A stretch of 64,000 bases of DNA from contig JAKUPL010000009.1 of the NCBI GenBank assembly GCA_022449455.1, forward strand, positions 112,406 to 176,405, given 5' to 3'. Each line of letters begins with the position of its first letter. The stretch's first letter is position 1. Shown piece by piece: positions 23,130 through 30,406 of the stretch. Under the pieces are notes generated by a model that had not been told where the DNA came from, did not search any database, and saw only the letters and a list, made by a program, of their open reading frames with translations. Both the position numbers and the translations under genes were made by a program. This DNA comes from Alcanivorax sp. Its GTDB lineage: Bacteria > Pseudomonadota > Gammaproteobacteria > Pseudomonadales > Alcanivoracaceae.

Positions 23130-24425
23130 ATGAGAATAATTTATCGCGTGGCGGCGCTGGCCGCCCTGACGCCGTCGGCGGCCTTCGCCGACACCCTGGA
23201 CAAGAGCGATACCGCCTGGATCATCGCCGCCACCGCCCTGGTGCTGTTCATGACCCTGCCGGGGCTGAGCCTGTTCTACGGCGGTCTGGTGCGCGCCAAG
23301 AACGTGCTGTCGGTGCTGATGCAGTGCTTCGCCATTGCCTGCGCGGTATCGCTGGTGTGGCTGATCGCCGGCTATTCCCTGGCGTTCGCCGATGGCGGCG
23401 CCGCCAACGCCTGGATCGGCGGGCTGCAGCATGCGTTCTTCGCCGGCATCGACCGCGACACCGTCTCCGGCACCCTGCCGCAGAGTTTGCACGGCCTGTT
23501 CCAGATGACCTTCGCCATCATTACCCCGGCGCTGATCGTGGGCGCCTTCGCCGAGCGCATGCGCTTCGGCGCCATGCTGGCGTTTTCGGTGCTCTGGGTG
23601 CTGGGCGTGTACGTGCCGGTGTGCCATTGGGTGTGGGGCGGCGGCTGGCTGGCGCAGCTGGGGCTGTACGATTTCGCCGGCGGCACCGTGGTGCACATCA
23701 CCGCCGGTGTGGCGGCGCTGGTGGCGGCCATGGTGCTGGGCCGCCGCAAGGACTGGCCGGGCCAGGCCATGAAGCCGCACAACATGACCATGACGGTGAT
23801 GGGCGCCGGCATGCTGTGGGTGGGCTGGTTCGGCTTCAACGGCGGCTCGGCGCTGGCCGCCGACGGCAATGCCGCCATGGCCATGCTGGTCACCCATATT
23901 TCCGCCGCCGCCGGCTCGCTGGTGTGGATCACCCTGGAGTACGTGAAGTTCGGCAAGCCGTCGGCCCTGGGCATCGCCACCGGCATGGTGGCCGGCCTGG
24001 GCACCATCACGCCGGCCTCCGGCTTCGTCGGGCCGGGCGGGGCGCTGATCATCGGTCTGGCCGCCGGCGTGGTGTGCTTCTATATGGTGCTGGTGGTCAA
24101 ACAGAAGTGGCGCATCGACGATTCCCTGGACGTGTTTCCGGTGCACGGCATCGGCGGCATGCTGGGCACGGTGCTGGCCGGCGTGTTCGCCTCCACCGGC
24201 CTGGGTGTGTTCTCCGGTTACGGCTTCGCCAAGCCCGAATACGGCATGCTGGAGCAGGTCGGGGTGCAGGTGCTGGGCGTGGTGGTGACCATCGTCTACA
24301 CCGCGGCGATCACCTGGCTGCTGCTTAAACTGGTGGGCCTGTTCACGCCGCTGCGGGTGAGTGCCGAGGAGGAAAGCCAGGGGCTGGACATCGCCCTGCA
24401 CGAGGAGCGTGGCTACGACCTCTGA
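23130..24425 (+). CDS. amtB: Ammonium transporter AmtB
   Basis: Trimeric inner-membrane channel for ammonium uptake. The 431-residue protein has a signal-like first segment (MRIIYRVAALAALTPSAAFA) and eleven membrane helices. The twin pore histidines are present: His189 (GTVVHITAG) and His339 (VFPVHGIGG), with LSLFYGGLVRAKNVLS and AFAERMRFGA as family signatures. ATG 23130 fits the signal sequence; the frame is open far upstream through the terminator region and that extension is rejected. No glnK is next to it, although glnD, the PII-modifying enzyme gene, is 16 kb away. A sigma-54-like site lies upstream. Confidence 0.94.
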   Translation: MRIIYRVAALAALTPSAAFADTLDKSDTAWIIAATALVLFMTLPGLSLFYGGLVRAKNVLSVLMQCFAIACAVSLVWLIAGYSLAFADGGAANAWIGGLQHAFFAGIDRDTVSGTLPQSLHGLFQMTFAIITPALIVGAFAERMRFGAMLAFSVLWVLGVYVPVCHWVWGGGWLAQLGLYDFAGGTVVHITAGVAALVAAMVLGRRKDWPGQAMKPHNMTMTVMGAGMLWVGWFGFNGGSALAADGNAAMAMLVTHISAAAGSLVWITLEYVKFGKPSALGIATGMVAGLGTITPASGFVGPGGALIIGLAAGVVCFYMVLVVKQKWRIDDSLDVFPVHGIGGMLGTVLAGVFASTGLGVFSGYGFAKPEYGMLEQVGVQVLGVVVTIVYTAAITWLLLKLVGLFTPLRVSAEEESQGLDIALHEERGYDL

Positions 24426-24573
24426 GCGCGGGGGCATTTTGCCCCTTCGCAACCCATTTGTCCCTTCTAAACCATTGTCAGCCCCGGGGCCTTTCGATAA
24501 GGTACGGAAAAGTTTCGAACGCTCGTTTGAATTGGCCCGGGCGTCGAAGCGGCATTCAACCAAGGAGACAACA

Positions 24574-24960
24574 ATGAGCGTGGAATTTCTGTCCGACGAA
24601 TGGTTCGCGAAGGTAAAGGAAATCCGTGAATCCGCCGGCGACGTGCAGGCCCCCGCGGCGCTCGCCGACCTGGTCATCAACATCAATGTGAAAACCGACG
24701 ACGGCGAGAAGCACCTGGCCCTGGTCGGCGGCATGATCGAGGAAGGTCAGCACGACGACGCTTCCACCACCCTGACCCTGCCCGCTGACCTGGCCAAGCG
24801 CATCTTCATCGAAGGCGACCAGTCCGCCGGCATGCAGGGCTTCATGAGCGGCCAGATCAAGGTCGACGGCGACATGAGCAAGCTGATGTCCCTGCAGTCC
24901 GCGCAGCCCACCGACGATCAGAAGCAGCTGATGAAGCAGATCCAGGACGTGACCGCCTGA
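24574..24960 (+). CDS. SCP-2 sterol-carrier family protein
   Basis: A 128-residue SCP2-like protein, a single alpha/beta domain with a hydrophobic tunnel that binds acyl chains or acyl-CoA. Recognisable parts are ADLVININVKTDDGEKH, the core TTLTLPADLAKRIF and the end GFMSGQIKVDGDMSKLMSLQS, the usual finish of small bacterial SCP2 proteins. In lipid-degrading bacteria such proteins are thought to carry fatty acyl groups, but the ligand is unknown. ATG 24574 follows AAGGAG. It stands alone with its own terminator and is probably highly expressed. Confidence 0.88.
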   Translation: MSVEFLSDEWFAKVKEIRESAGDVQAPAALADLVININVKTDDGEKHLALVGGMIEEGQHDDASTTLTLPADLAKRIFIEGDQSAGMQGFMSGQIKVDGDMSKLMSLQSAQPTDDQKQLMKQIQDVTA

Positions 24961-24985
24961 TTCCGCTTTGCCTCGGTGATGGAAC

Positions 24986-25015
24986 AACGCCCGCCTCGCG
25001 CGGGCGTTTTCTTTT
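24986..25015 (+). terminator. Rho-independent terminator of the SCP2 gene
   Basis: AACGCCCGC (24986-24994) / GCGGGCGTT (25000-25008) with a CTCGC loop, followed by TTCTTTT. It stops just before the opposing mobA stop. Confidence 0.88.
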
Positions 25016-25021
25016 CAGCGA

Positions 25022-25561
25022 TCAGAGCCGGTTGCGGTTCTCAAGCCGCCCGTCGATGCGCACCACCTCATGGGGCACCCGCTCCAGCCAGCCGCGCACG
25101 CTGCGCCCGCCCTGGTCCAGATACTCGCTGATCGACGGCACCCAGCGCTTGCCGTGCAGCCCCAGGCACAGCGGCTGCGGGCCCCGGTCGTCCTCGAGCC
25201 GGCGCACCCGGGCCGGGTCCAGGCCGTCCAGCAACAGGCCGGGCAGGGCGGCGGGCGGTGCCAGCAGGTCGCAGGGCAGGCACAGCACCGGGCCGTCGCC
25301 GCAGGCCGCCAGGCCCGCCTCCAGCCCGGCCATGGGGCCGCAGTAGCCCTCGCGGCGGTCACCCACCACGGTGTCGGCGCGCCGCCGGTAGGCGTCGATA
25401 TGGCGGTTGGCGCTGATCACCACCGGGCCCGGCGGCGCCACCGCCGCCAGCAGGTGGTCCACCAGCGGCCGGCCGTCCACCTCCACCAGGCCCTTGTCGC
25501 GGCCGCCCATGCGCCGGCCTTCGCCGCCGGCCAGAATCAGCAACGTATAGAAAAGATCCAT
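25022..25561 (-). CDS. mobA: Molybdenum cofactor guanylyltransferase MobA
   Basis: Attaches GMP to molybdopterin to form the bis-MGD cofactor. The 179-residue protein has the nucleotide-binding start LAGGEGRRMGGRDKGLVEVDGRPL (G-rich loop and Lys), NRHIDAYRR, GPMAGLEAGLAA and PCDLLAPP, the Mg-binding Asp region. It is slightly short (E. coli MobA is 194) but all motifs are present. It is divergent from the YoaA-like helicase gene. Read on its own strand, its stop is at 25024-25022. Confidence 0.9.
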   Translation of the reverse strand: MDLFYTLLILAGGEGRRMGGRDKGLVEVDGRPLVDHLLAAVAPPGPVVISANRHIDAYRRRADTVVGDRREGYCGPMAGLEAGLAACGDGPVLCLPCDLLAPPAALPGLLLDGLDPARVRRLEDDRGPQPLCLGLHGKRWVPSISEYLDQGGRSVRGWLERVPHEVVRIDGRLENRNRL

Positions 25562-25606
25562 GCCGTCTTCCTGTTGGGAAATCGTCCTGTTGGGCGTAAA
25601 CCGGGT

Positions 25607-25635
25607 TATCCGCTATCCTCATATCCGCTATCCTC
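25607..25635. repeat. Tandem 15-base repeat in the mobA/helicase gap
   Basis: TATCCGCTATCCTC occurs at 25607-25620 and again at 25622-25635. Just upstream CCTGTTGGG is also duplicated (about 25571 and 25586). The repeats lie in the divergent control region. Confidence 0.7.
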
Positions 25636-25678
25636 CGCGCCCAGGCATCGCCAAGCCCGCAGCCGCACGAGACCGCCA

Positions 25679-27691
25679 GTGAACAGCGCCCGCGACTATC
25701 TTAACGACATCGACCGTTTCGGTCGCTTGCTGCACGGCTACCGCCCGCGGGAGCCGCAGTTGCGCATGGCCGACGCGGTGGCCGAGGCCATCGACCAGCG
25801 CGGCACCCTGCTGGTGGAGGCGGAAACCGGTACCGGCAAGACCCTCGCCTACCTGCTGCCGGCGCTGCTGTCGGACGGCCCCACGCTGGTCTCCACCGGC
25901 ACCAAGAGCCTGCAGGACCAGCTGTTCTTCAAGGACCTGCCGATGGTGCTCAAGGCGCTCGGTCTGCCGCGCAAGGCGGCGCTGCTCAAGGGCCGGGCCA
26001 ACTATCTGTGCCCTTACCGGCTGGAGCTGCACCAGGAAGAAGCGCGTTTTCTGACCCGGGAGACCGCCGAGCAGCTGCAGGTGGTGGCGCACTGGGCCCC
26101 GCGCACCCGCACCGGCGACATCGCCGAGCTCAAACAGCTGCCGGAGGACGCGCCGGTGTGGCCCTGGGTCACCAGCACCGCCGACAACTGCCTGGGCACC
26201 GAATGCCCCAAGTACAGCGAATGCCCGTTGATGAACGCCCGCAAGGAGGCCCAGGAGGCGGACCTGGTGGTGGTCAACCATCATCTGTTCTTCGCCGACG
26301 CGGCGTTGCGCGGGGAGGGCGTATCGGAACTGCTGCCCAGCGCCAACACGGTGATCTTCGACGAGGCCCACCAGCTGCCGGAAGTGGCGGCCAATTTCTT
26401 CGGCGATTCGCTGAGCACCCGTCAGGTGCAGGAGCTGGGCCGCGATGCGCTCTCCGAGGCGGCGCACTCGGCGCTGGATCTGGCGGAACTGAACCAGCGC
26501 GTCTCCGCCCTGGACAAGGCCGGCCAGGATCTGCGCCTGAGCCTGGGCGAGCAGGAACGCCGCGCGCCCTGGTCCGAGGTGGCCGGGATCACGGCGGTGC
26601 AAGAGGCCGGCGAGGCGCTGCTGGACGCGCTGATCGACCTGAACGATTTTCTCGAGCCCCAGGCGCGCTCCAGCCGGGGCCTGGAGTCCTGTGCCCGGCG
26701 GGCCGCCGAGCATGTGCTGACGCTGAAATCGATCCTCGACGCCAACGGCCCCAACCGGGTGTACTGGTTCGAGACCTTCCGCCGCACCGTGGTGCTGCAC
26801 AGCACGCCGCTGTCGGTGGCCGCCCAGCTGCGCGCCCAGCGCGAGAAGCATCCCTGTGCCTGGGTACTGACCTCCGCCACCTTGTCGGTGGCCGGCCGTT
26901 TCGAGCATTTGCAGAAGCGCCTGGGCCTGGACGAGGCGGATACCCTGCGGCTGGAAAGCCCCTTTGATTTCAAACGCCAGGCGGTGTTCTACGTGCCCGA
27001 GGGCCTGCCGGCGCCGTCCTCGCCGGATTACACCGCCAGCCTGACCCGGGCCATGATTCCGGTGATCCAGGCGGCCGAGGGCCGCACCTTCTTTCTGTTC
27101 ACCAGCCACCGGGCGCTGCGCGAGGCGGCGGCGCTGCTGCGCGACGCCAAGCTGGATTACCCGCTGCTGGTGCAGGGTGAAGCGGGACGTCGGGAACTGC
27201 TGGACGACTTCCGGCGTCTGGGTAATGCGGTGCTGCTCGGCACCAGCAGTTTCTGGGAGGGCATCGACGTGCGCGGCGAGGCGCTCAGCTGCGTGATCAT
27301 CGACAAGCTGCCGTTCGGCTCACCGGGGGACCCGGTGGCGGCGGCGCGCATCGAGCACATCAACCGCACCGGCGGCAACGCCTTCCGCGATTATCAGCTG
27401 CCCCAGGCGGTGCTGGCCCTGCGCCAGGGCGCCGGCCGGCTGATCCGCGACCCGGACGACACCGGCCTGCTGGTGGTGGGCGACCCGCGCCTGGTCACCA
27501 AGGGCTACGGCAAGCTGTTTCTCGACAGCCTGCCGGGCATGACCCGCACCCGCAAAGCGGAGGTGGTGCAGCGGTTTTTTCCGCACATCGCCAAACTGCA
27601 GGCGCAACGACTGCAACCATCGCAAACCGGCGAGGCGCCGCCCGCGCCCGCCCCGCAAGAGCAAACCGATGACGCACATACTGGCCATTGA
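25679..27691 (+). CDS. yoaA: ATP-dependent DNA helicase, DinG/YoaA (XPD-like, iron-sulfur) family
   Basis: Superfamily 2, 5'-3' helicase related to DinG and XPD; YoaA works with the polymerase III chi subunit in repair of stalled forks. The 670-residue protein has Walker A AETGTGKT (48-55), the iron-sulfur cysteines in NYLCPYRL and DNCLGTECPKYSEC, DEAH box IFDEAHQLPEV, and the motif VI region QGAGRLIRDPDDTG. Start GTG 25679 (MNSARDYLNDID) is the best available; the Shine-Dalgarno is weak. The last 23 bases overlap tsaB. Length is close to E. coli YoaA (636). Confidence 0.92.
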   Translation: MNSARDYLNDIDRFGRLLHGYRPREPQLRMADAVAEAIDQRGTLLVEAETGTGKTLAYLLPALLSDGPTLVSTGTKSLQDQLFFKDLPMVLKALGLPRKAALLKGRANYLCPYRLELHQEEARFLTRETAEQLQVVAHWAPRTRTGDIAELKQLPEDAPVWPWVTSTADNCLGTECPKYSECPLMNARKEAQEADLVVVNHHLFFADAALRGEGVSELLPSANTVIFDEAHQLPEVAANFFGDSLSTRQVQELGRDALSEAAHSALDLAELNQRVSALDKAGQDLRLSLGEQERRAPWSEVAGITAVQEAGEALLDALIDLNDFLEPQARSSRGLESCARRAAEHVLTLKSILDANGPNRVYWFETFRRTVVLHSTPLSVAAQLRAQREKHPCAWVLTSATLSVAGRFEHLQKRLGLDEADTLRLESPFDFKRQAVFYVPEGLPAPSSPDYTASLTRAMIPVIQAAEGRTFFLFTSHRALREAAALLRDAKLDYPLLVQGEAGRRELLDDFRRLGNAVLLGTSSFWEGIDVRGEALSCVIIDKLPFGSPGDPVAAARIEHINRTGGNAFRDYQLPQAVLALRQGAGRLIRDPDDTGLLVVGDPRLVTKGYGKLFLDSLPGMTRTRKAEVVQRFFPHIAKLQAQRLQPSQTGEAPPAPAPQEQTDDAHTGH

Positions 27692-28331
27692 GACCGCCAC
27701 CGACGCCTGTTCCGTGGCGCTGTACCGCGACGGCGAGGTGCTGGAGCGTTTTGAACCCGGTGCCCGCCGCCAGACCGAGCGGGTGCTGCCGTTGGTGGAC
27801 GACCTGCTGGCCGAGGCCGGCGTCGGTCTGGGCGCCCTGGATGCGCTGGCGTTCGGCCAGGGGCCGGGCGCCTTCACCGGCGTGCGGGTGGCCACCTCGG
27901 TGATCCAGGGCCTGGCCTTCGCCCGCGACCTGCCGGTGGCCGGGGTGTCGACCCTGGCCGCCTGCGCGCTGGCCGCCTTCGACGCCCACCCCGACCGGCC
28001 CCGGGTGCTGGCGGCCTTCGACGCGCGCATGGGCGAGCTCTATCTGGGCGCCTATCAGTGCAACGCCGACGGCGTGGAAACGTTGCTGGCGGACGGCCTG
28101 TTCGACCCGGACGACGTGCCGGCCCTGGACGGCGATGACTGGCTGCTGGCCGGCTCCGGTGCTCTTTACCAGGCGCGCATCGCCGCCCGCGTCACCCTGG
28201 CGGCGGTGGACGAGGCCGCCGCGCCGCGGGCCTCGGCGGTGGCGCGGCTGGCGGCGCCGTTGGTGCGGGCCGGATTGACGGTGCCGGCGGAACAGGCGCA
28301 GCCGGTGTATCTGCGTGATCGCGTGGTTTGA
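27669..28331 (+). CDS. tsaB: tRNA threonylcarbamoyladenosine biosynthesis protein TsaB
   Basis: Partner of TsaD in forming the t6A37 modification of ANN-decoding tRNAs. The 220-residue ASKHA-fold protein begins MTHILAIETATDACSVALY and has LDALAFGQGPGAFTGVRVA, both typical of TsaB. The C-terminal half is more divergent, as usual. Its ATG lies inside the end of yoaA (23-base overlap), indicating coupling. A perfect hairpin follows the stop. Confidence 0.93.
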   Translation: MTHILAIETATDACSVALYRDGEVLERFEPGARRQTERVLPLVDDLLAEAGVGLGALDALAFGQGPGAFTGVRVATSVIQGLAFARDLPVAGVSTLAACALAAFDAHPDRPRVLAAFDARMGELYLGAYQCNADGVETLLADGLFDPDDVPALDGDDWLLAGSGALYQARIAARVTLAAVDEAAAPRASAVARLAAPLVRAGLTVPAEQAQPVYLRDRVV

Positions 28332-28340
28332 TATCGGCGC

Positions 28341-28364
28341 TGATCGCGGCTGAAGCCGCGATCA
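28341..28364. repeat. Hairpin after tsaB
   Basis: TGATCGCGGC-TGAA-GCCGCGATCA is a perfect 10-bp stem with a 4-base loop and no T-run. It sits between the tsaB stop and the thioesterase ribosome site, so it is more likely an RNA processing or partial terminator element. Confidence 0.5.
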
Positions 28365-28389
28365 AGCCATGCTTGAGGAGAGAGGGACG

Positions 28390-28824
28390 ATGATCGAGTG
28401 GGACCTGCCCAACGTGCATGAACTGGAAGTGGTGGTGGCGCCGGAATCCATCGACGTGCTCGGCCATGTGAACAACACCGAGTACCTGCGCTACATGGAA
28501 AAAATCGCCTGGCAGCACACCCAGGTGCTGGGCCTGGGCTGGGACGAATACCAGCGCCTCAACCGCTGCATGGTGGCGCGCCACACCGAGGTGGATTACC
28601 TGGCGCCGGCCTATCAAGGCGAGAAGCTGCGCATCGGCACCTGGATCGTGGAAAACGACGAGCGCATCAGCATCACCCGCCGCTACCAGATCGTGCGCGA
28701 CGCGGACGGCCTGACACTGCTGCGCGGGCGCACCAAGTGGGTGTGCGTGGCGCTGGACTCGGGCAAACCGCGACGCATGCCGCCGGAATTCCTGAGCGGC
28801 TATCAGGTCACCGCCCACGAATAA
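28390..28824 (+). CDS. Acyl-CoA thioesterase, hot-dog fold (YbgC/4HBT family)
   Basis: Cleaves acyl-CoA thioesters in the cytoplasm. The 144-residue protein has the 4HBT signature IDVLGHVNNTEYLRYMEKIAW with the Asp-Val/Gly-His-Val-Asn-Asn pattern and RHTEVDYLAPAYQGEKL. ATG 28390 (MIEWDLPN) has GAGAGG a few bases upstream; an alternative at 28369 is less well spaced. The substrate (short-chain or hydroxybenzoyl-CoA) is not decidable. It is followed 12 bases later by uppP. Confidence 0.85.
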   Translation: MIEWDLPNVHELEVVVAPESIDVLGHVNNTEYLRYMEKIAWQHTQVLGLGWDEYQRLNRCMVARHTEVDYLAPAYQGEKLRIGTWIVENDERISITRRYQIVRDADGLTLLRGRTKWVCVALDSGKPRRMPPEFLSGYQVTAHE

Positions 28825-28836
28825 GGACCGCACCGA

Positions 28837-29634
28837 ATGGACAACTTTCAGGCGCTGATGCTGGCGCTGATTCAGGGACTGACGGAATTTCTGCCGATCT
28901 CCAGCTCCGCCCATCTGATCCTGCCCTCCCAGGTGCTGGGCTGGCCGGACCAGGGGCTGGCCTTCGATGTGGCGGTGCATTTGGGCACGCTGCTGGCGGT
29001 GGTGGTCTATTACCGGCGGGATGTGTGGGCGATGACCCGGGGCGCCGGCCAGGGCCTGGTGGAGCGGCGCGTCAATGCGGACCTGCGGCTGGGTCTGCTG
29101 GTGGTGCTGGCGACGATACCGGCGGTGGCGGCGGGCTTTCTGCTCAAGGACCTGATCGAGAACGAACTGCGCTCGGCGGCGGTGATCGCCACCACCACGG
29201 TGGTGTTCGGCATCGCCCTGTGGCTGGCGGATATCTGGGGGGCGCGCCGGCGCGGCGTGGACCAGTTGGGCGTGGGCAGCGCGCTGCTGATCGGCGTGGC
29301 CCAGGCGGTGGCGCTGATCCCCGGCACCTCGCGCAGCGGCATCACCATTACCGCCGCCCTGGCCCTGGGCTTTCGCCGGGAAGACGCGGCGCGCTTCTCG
29401 TTTCTGCTGTCGATTCCGGTGATTCTCGGTGCCGGCCTGCTCAAGACCAAGGATCTGCTGGAAAGCCGGGTGCCGGTGGATTGGGCGCACATGGCGCTGG
29501 GCGTGGTGGTGAGTGCCGTCACCGCCTATCTGACCATTCTGTTCTTCCTGCGCCTGCTGGATCGCATCGGCATGCTGCCGTTCATGCTTTACCGGCTGCT
29601 GCTGGGCGCCGTGCTGTTCCTCTGGTTCGTATGA
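28837..29634 (+). CDS. uppP: Undecaprenyl-diphosphate phosphatase (BacA/UppP)
   Basis: Dephosphorylates undecaprenyl diphosphate to the monophosphate lipid carrier for peptidoglycan and other envelope polymers. The 265-residue integral membrane protein has the two signature loops: [16 protein letters not shown] and [14 protein letters not shown] (catalytic Glu, Ser and Arg). Eight hydrophobic segments are visible. The substrate is made by the uppS product encoded at 47552. Its stop overlaps the rsmJ start by 4 bases. Confidence 0.95.
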   Translation: MDNFQALMLALIQGLTEFLPISSSAHLILPSQVLGWPDQGLAFDVAVHLGTLLAVVVYYRRDVWAMTRGAGQGLVERRVNADLRLGLLVVLATIPAVAAGFLLKDLIENELRSAAVIATTTVVFGIALWLADIWGARRRGVDQLGVGSALLIGVAQAVALIPGTSRSGITITAALALGFRREDAARFSFLLSIPVILGAGLLKTKDLLESRVPVDWAHMALGVVVSAVTAYLTILFFLRLLDRIGMLPFMLYRLLLGAVLFLWFV

Positions 29635-30380
29635 GCGGCGGGTTGGGCCGTCTGCCCGGCGCCCCCGCCGGGGTCGGCGGTGAGCCGGTGGCGAGCGCGC
29701 AGGCGGCGCGGGAGCGGGGCCTGGCGCTGGTGATCGGGCCCGCCGGCGAGGACGGCGCCCTGTCGCTGTGGGACCCGGCGGCCCGGGCTTCGCCGTTGAA
29801 GGTCGATTTTCTGGGAGGCCGCCAGGGCTACCGTCTGGCCGCCGAGCGGAGCCGGCACGAGCGCTTGATCAAGGCGCTGGGCCGGCCGGTGGACGGCGTG
29901 GACCGGGTGCTGGATCTGACCGCCGGCCTGGGCCGGGACGCCGCCCTGATGGCCGCCGCCGGTTTCGACGTGACCCTGGTGGAGCGTCAACCGGTATTGC
30001 ACGGGCTGCTGGCGGACGGCCTGGCCCGGGCCGCCGGCACCGATCTGGCCAGCCGCCTGACCTTGCTGCCGGCGGGAGAGGCGGCGGCGATGGACCTGCC
30101 GGCCGGGCCCTGGCACGCGGTGTACCTGGATCCCATGTTTCCGGCGCGGGGCAAGAGCGCGGCGGTGAAGCAGGATCTGCAATGGTTGCAGCGGCTGTGC
30201 GCCTATCCGGACGCGACCGAGGAGGCGGCCCTGCTGGCCCGGGCGCGGGGGCTGGAGGCCCGCCGGGTGGTGGTGAAACGGCCGCGCAAGGCGCCGCCGC
30301 TGGCCGGCCTGGCACCGCACCACGGCCATGAGGGCAAGACCGTGCGCTTTGATATCTACATGCCGTTGCCGCCGGGCTGA
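29631..30380 (+). CDS. rsmJ: 16S rRNA (guanine1516-N2)-methyltransferase RsmJ
   Basis: Methylates G1516 of 16S rRNA using SAM. The 249-residue protein has the SAM motif [19 protein letters not shown], the acidic residue ending strand 2 ([11 protein letters not shown]) and the catalytic-type [15 protein letters not shown] (DPPY-like). The N-terminal part contains [14 protein letters not shown], common in RsmJ. ATG 29631 overlaps uppP by 4 bases, so the two are coupled. It converges with plsB. Confidence 0.92.
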   Translation: MSGGLGRLPGAPAGVGGEPVASAQAARERGLALVIGPAGEDGALSLWDPAARASPLKVDFLGGRQGYRLAAERSRHERLIKALGRPVDGVDRVLDLTAGLGRDAALMAAAGFDVTLVERQPVLHGLLADGLARAAGTDLASRLTLLPAGEAAAMDLPAGPWHAVYLDPMFPARGKSAAVKQDLQWLQRLCAYPDATEEAALLARARGLEARRVVVKRPRKAPPLAGLAPHHGHEGKTVRFDIYMPLPPG

Positions 30381-30406
30381 GCCCGCCCGCGCTGGAAGGT
30401 TGCCGC

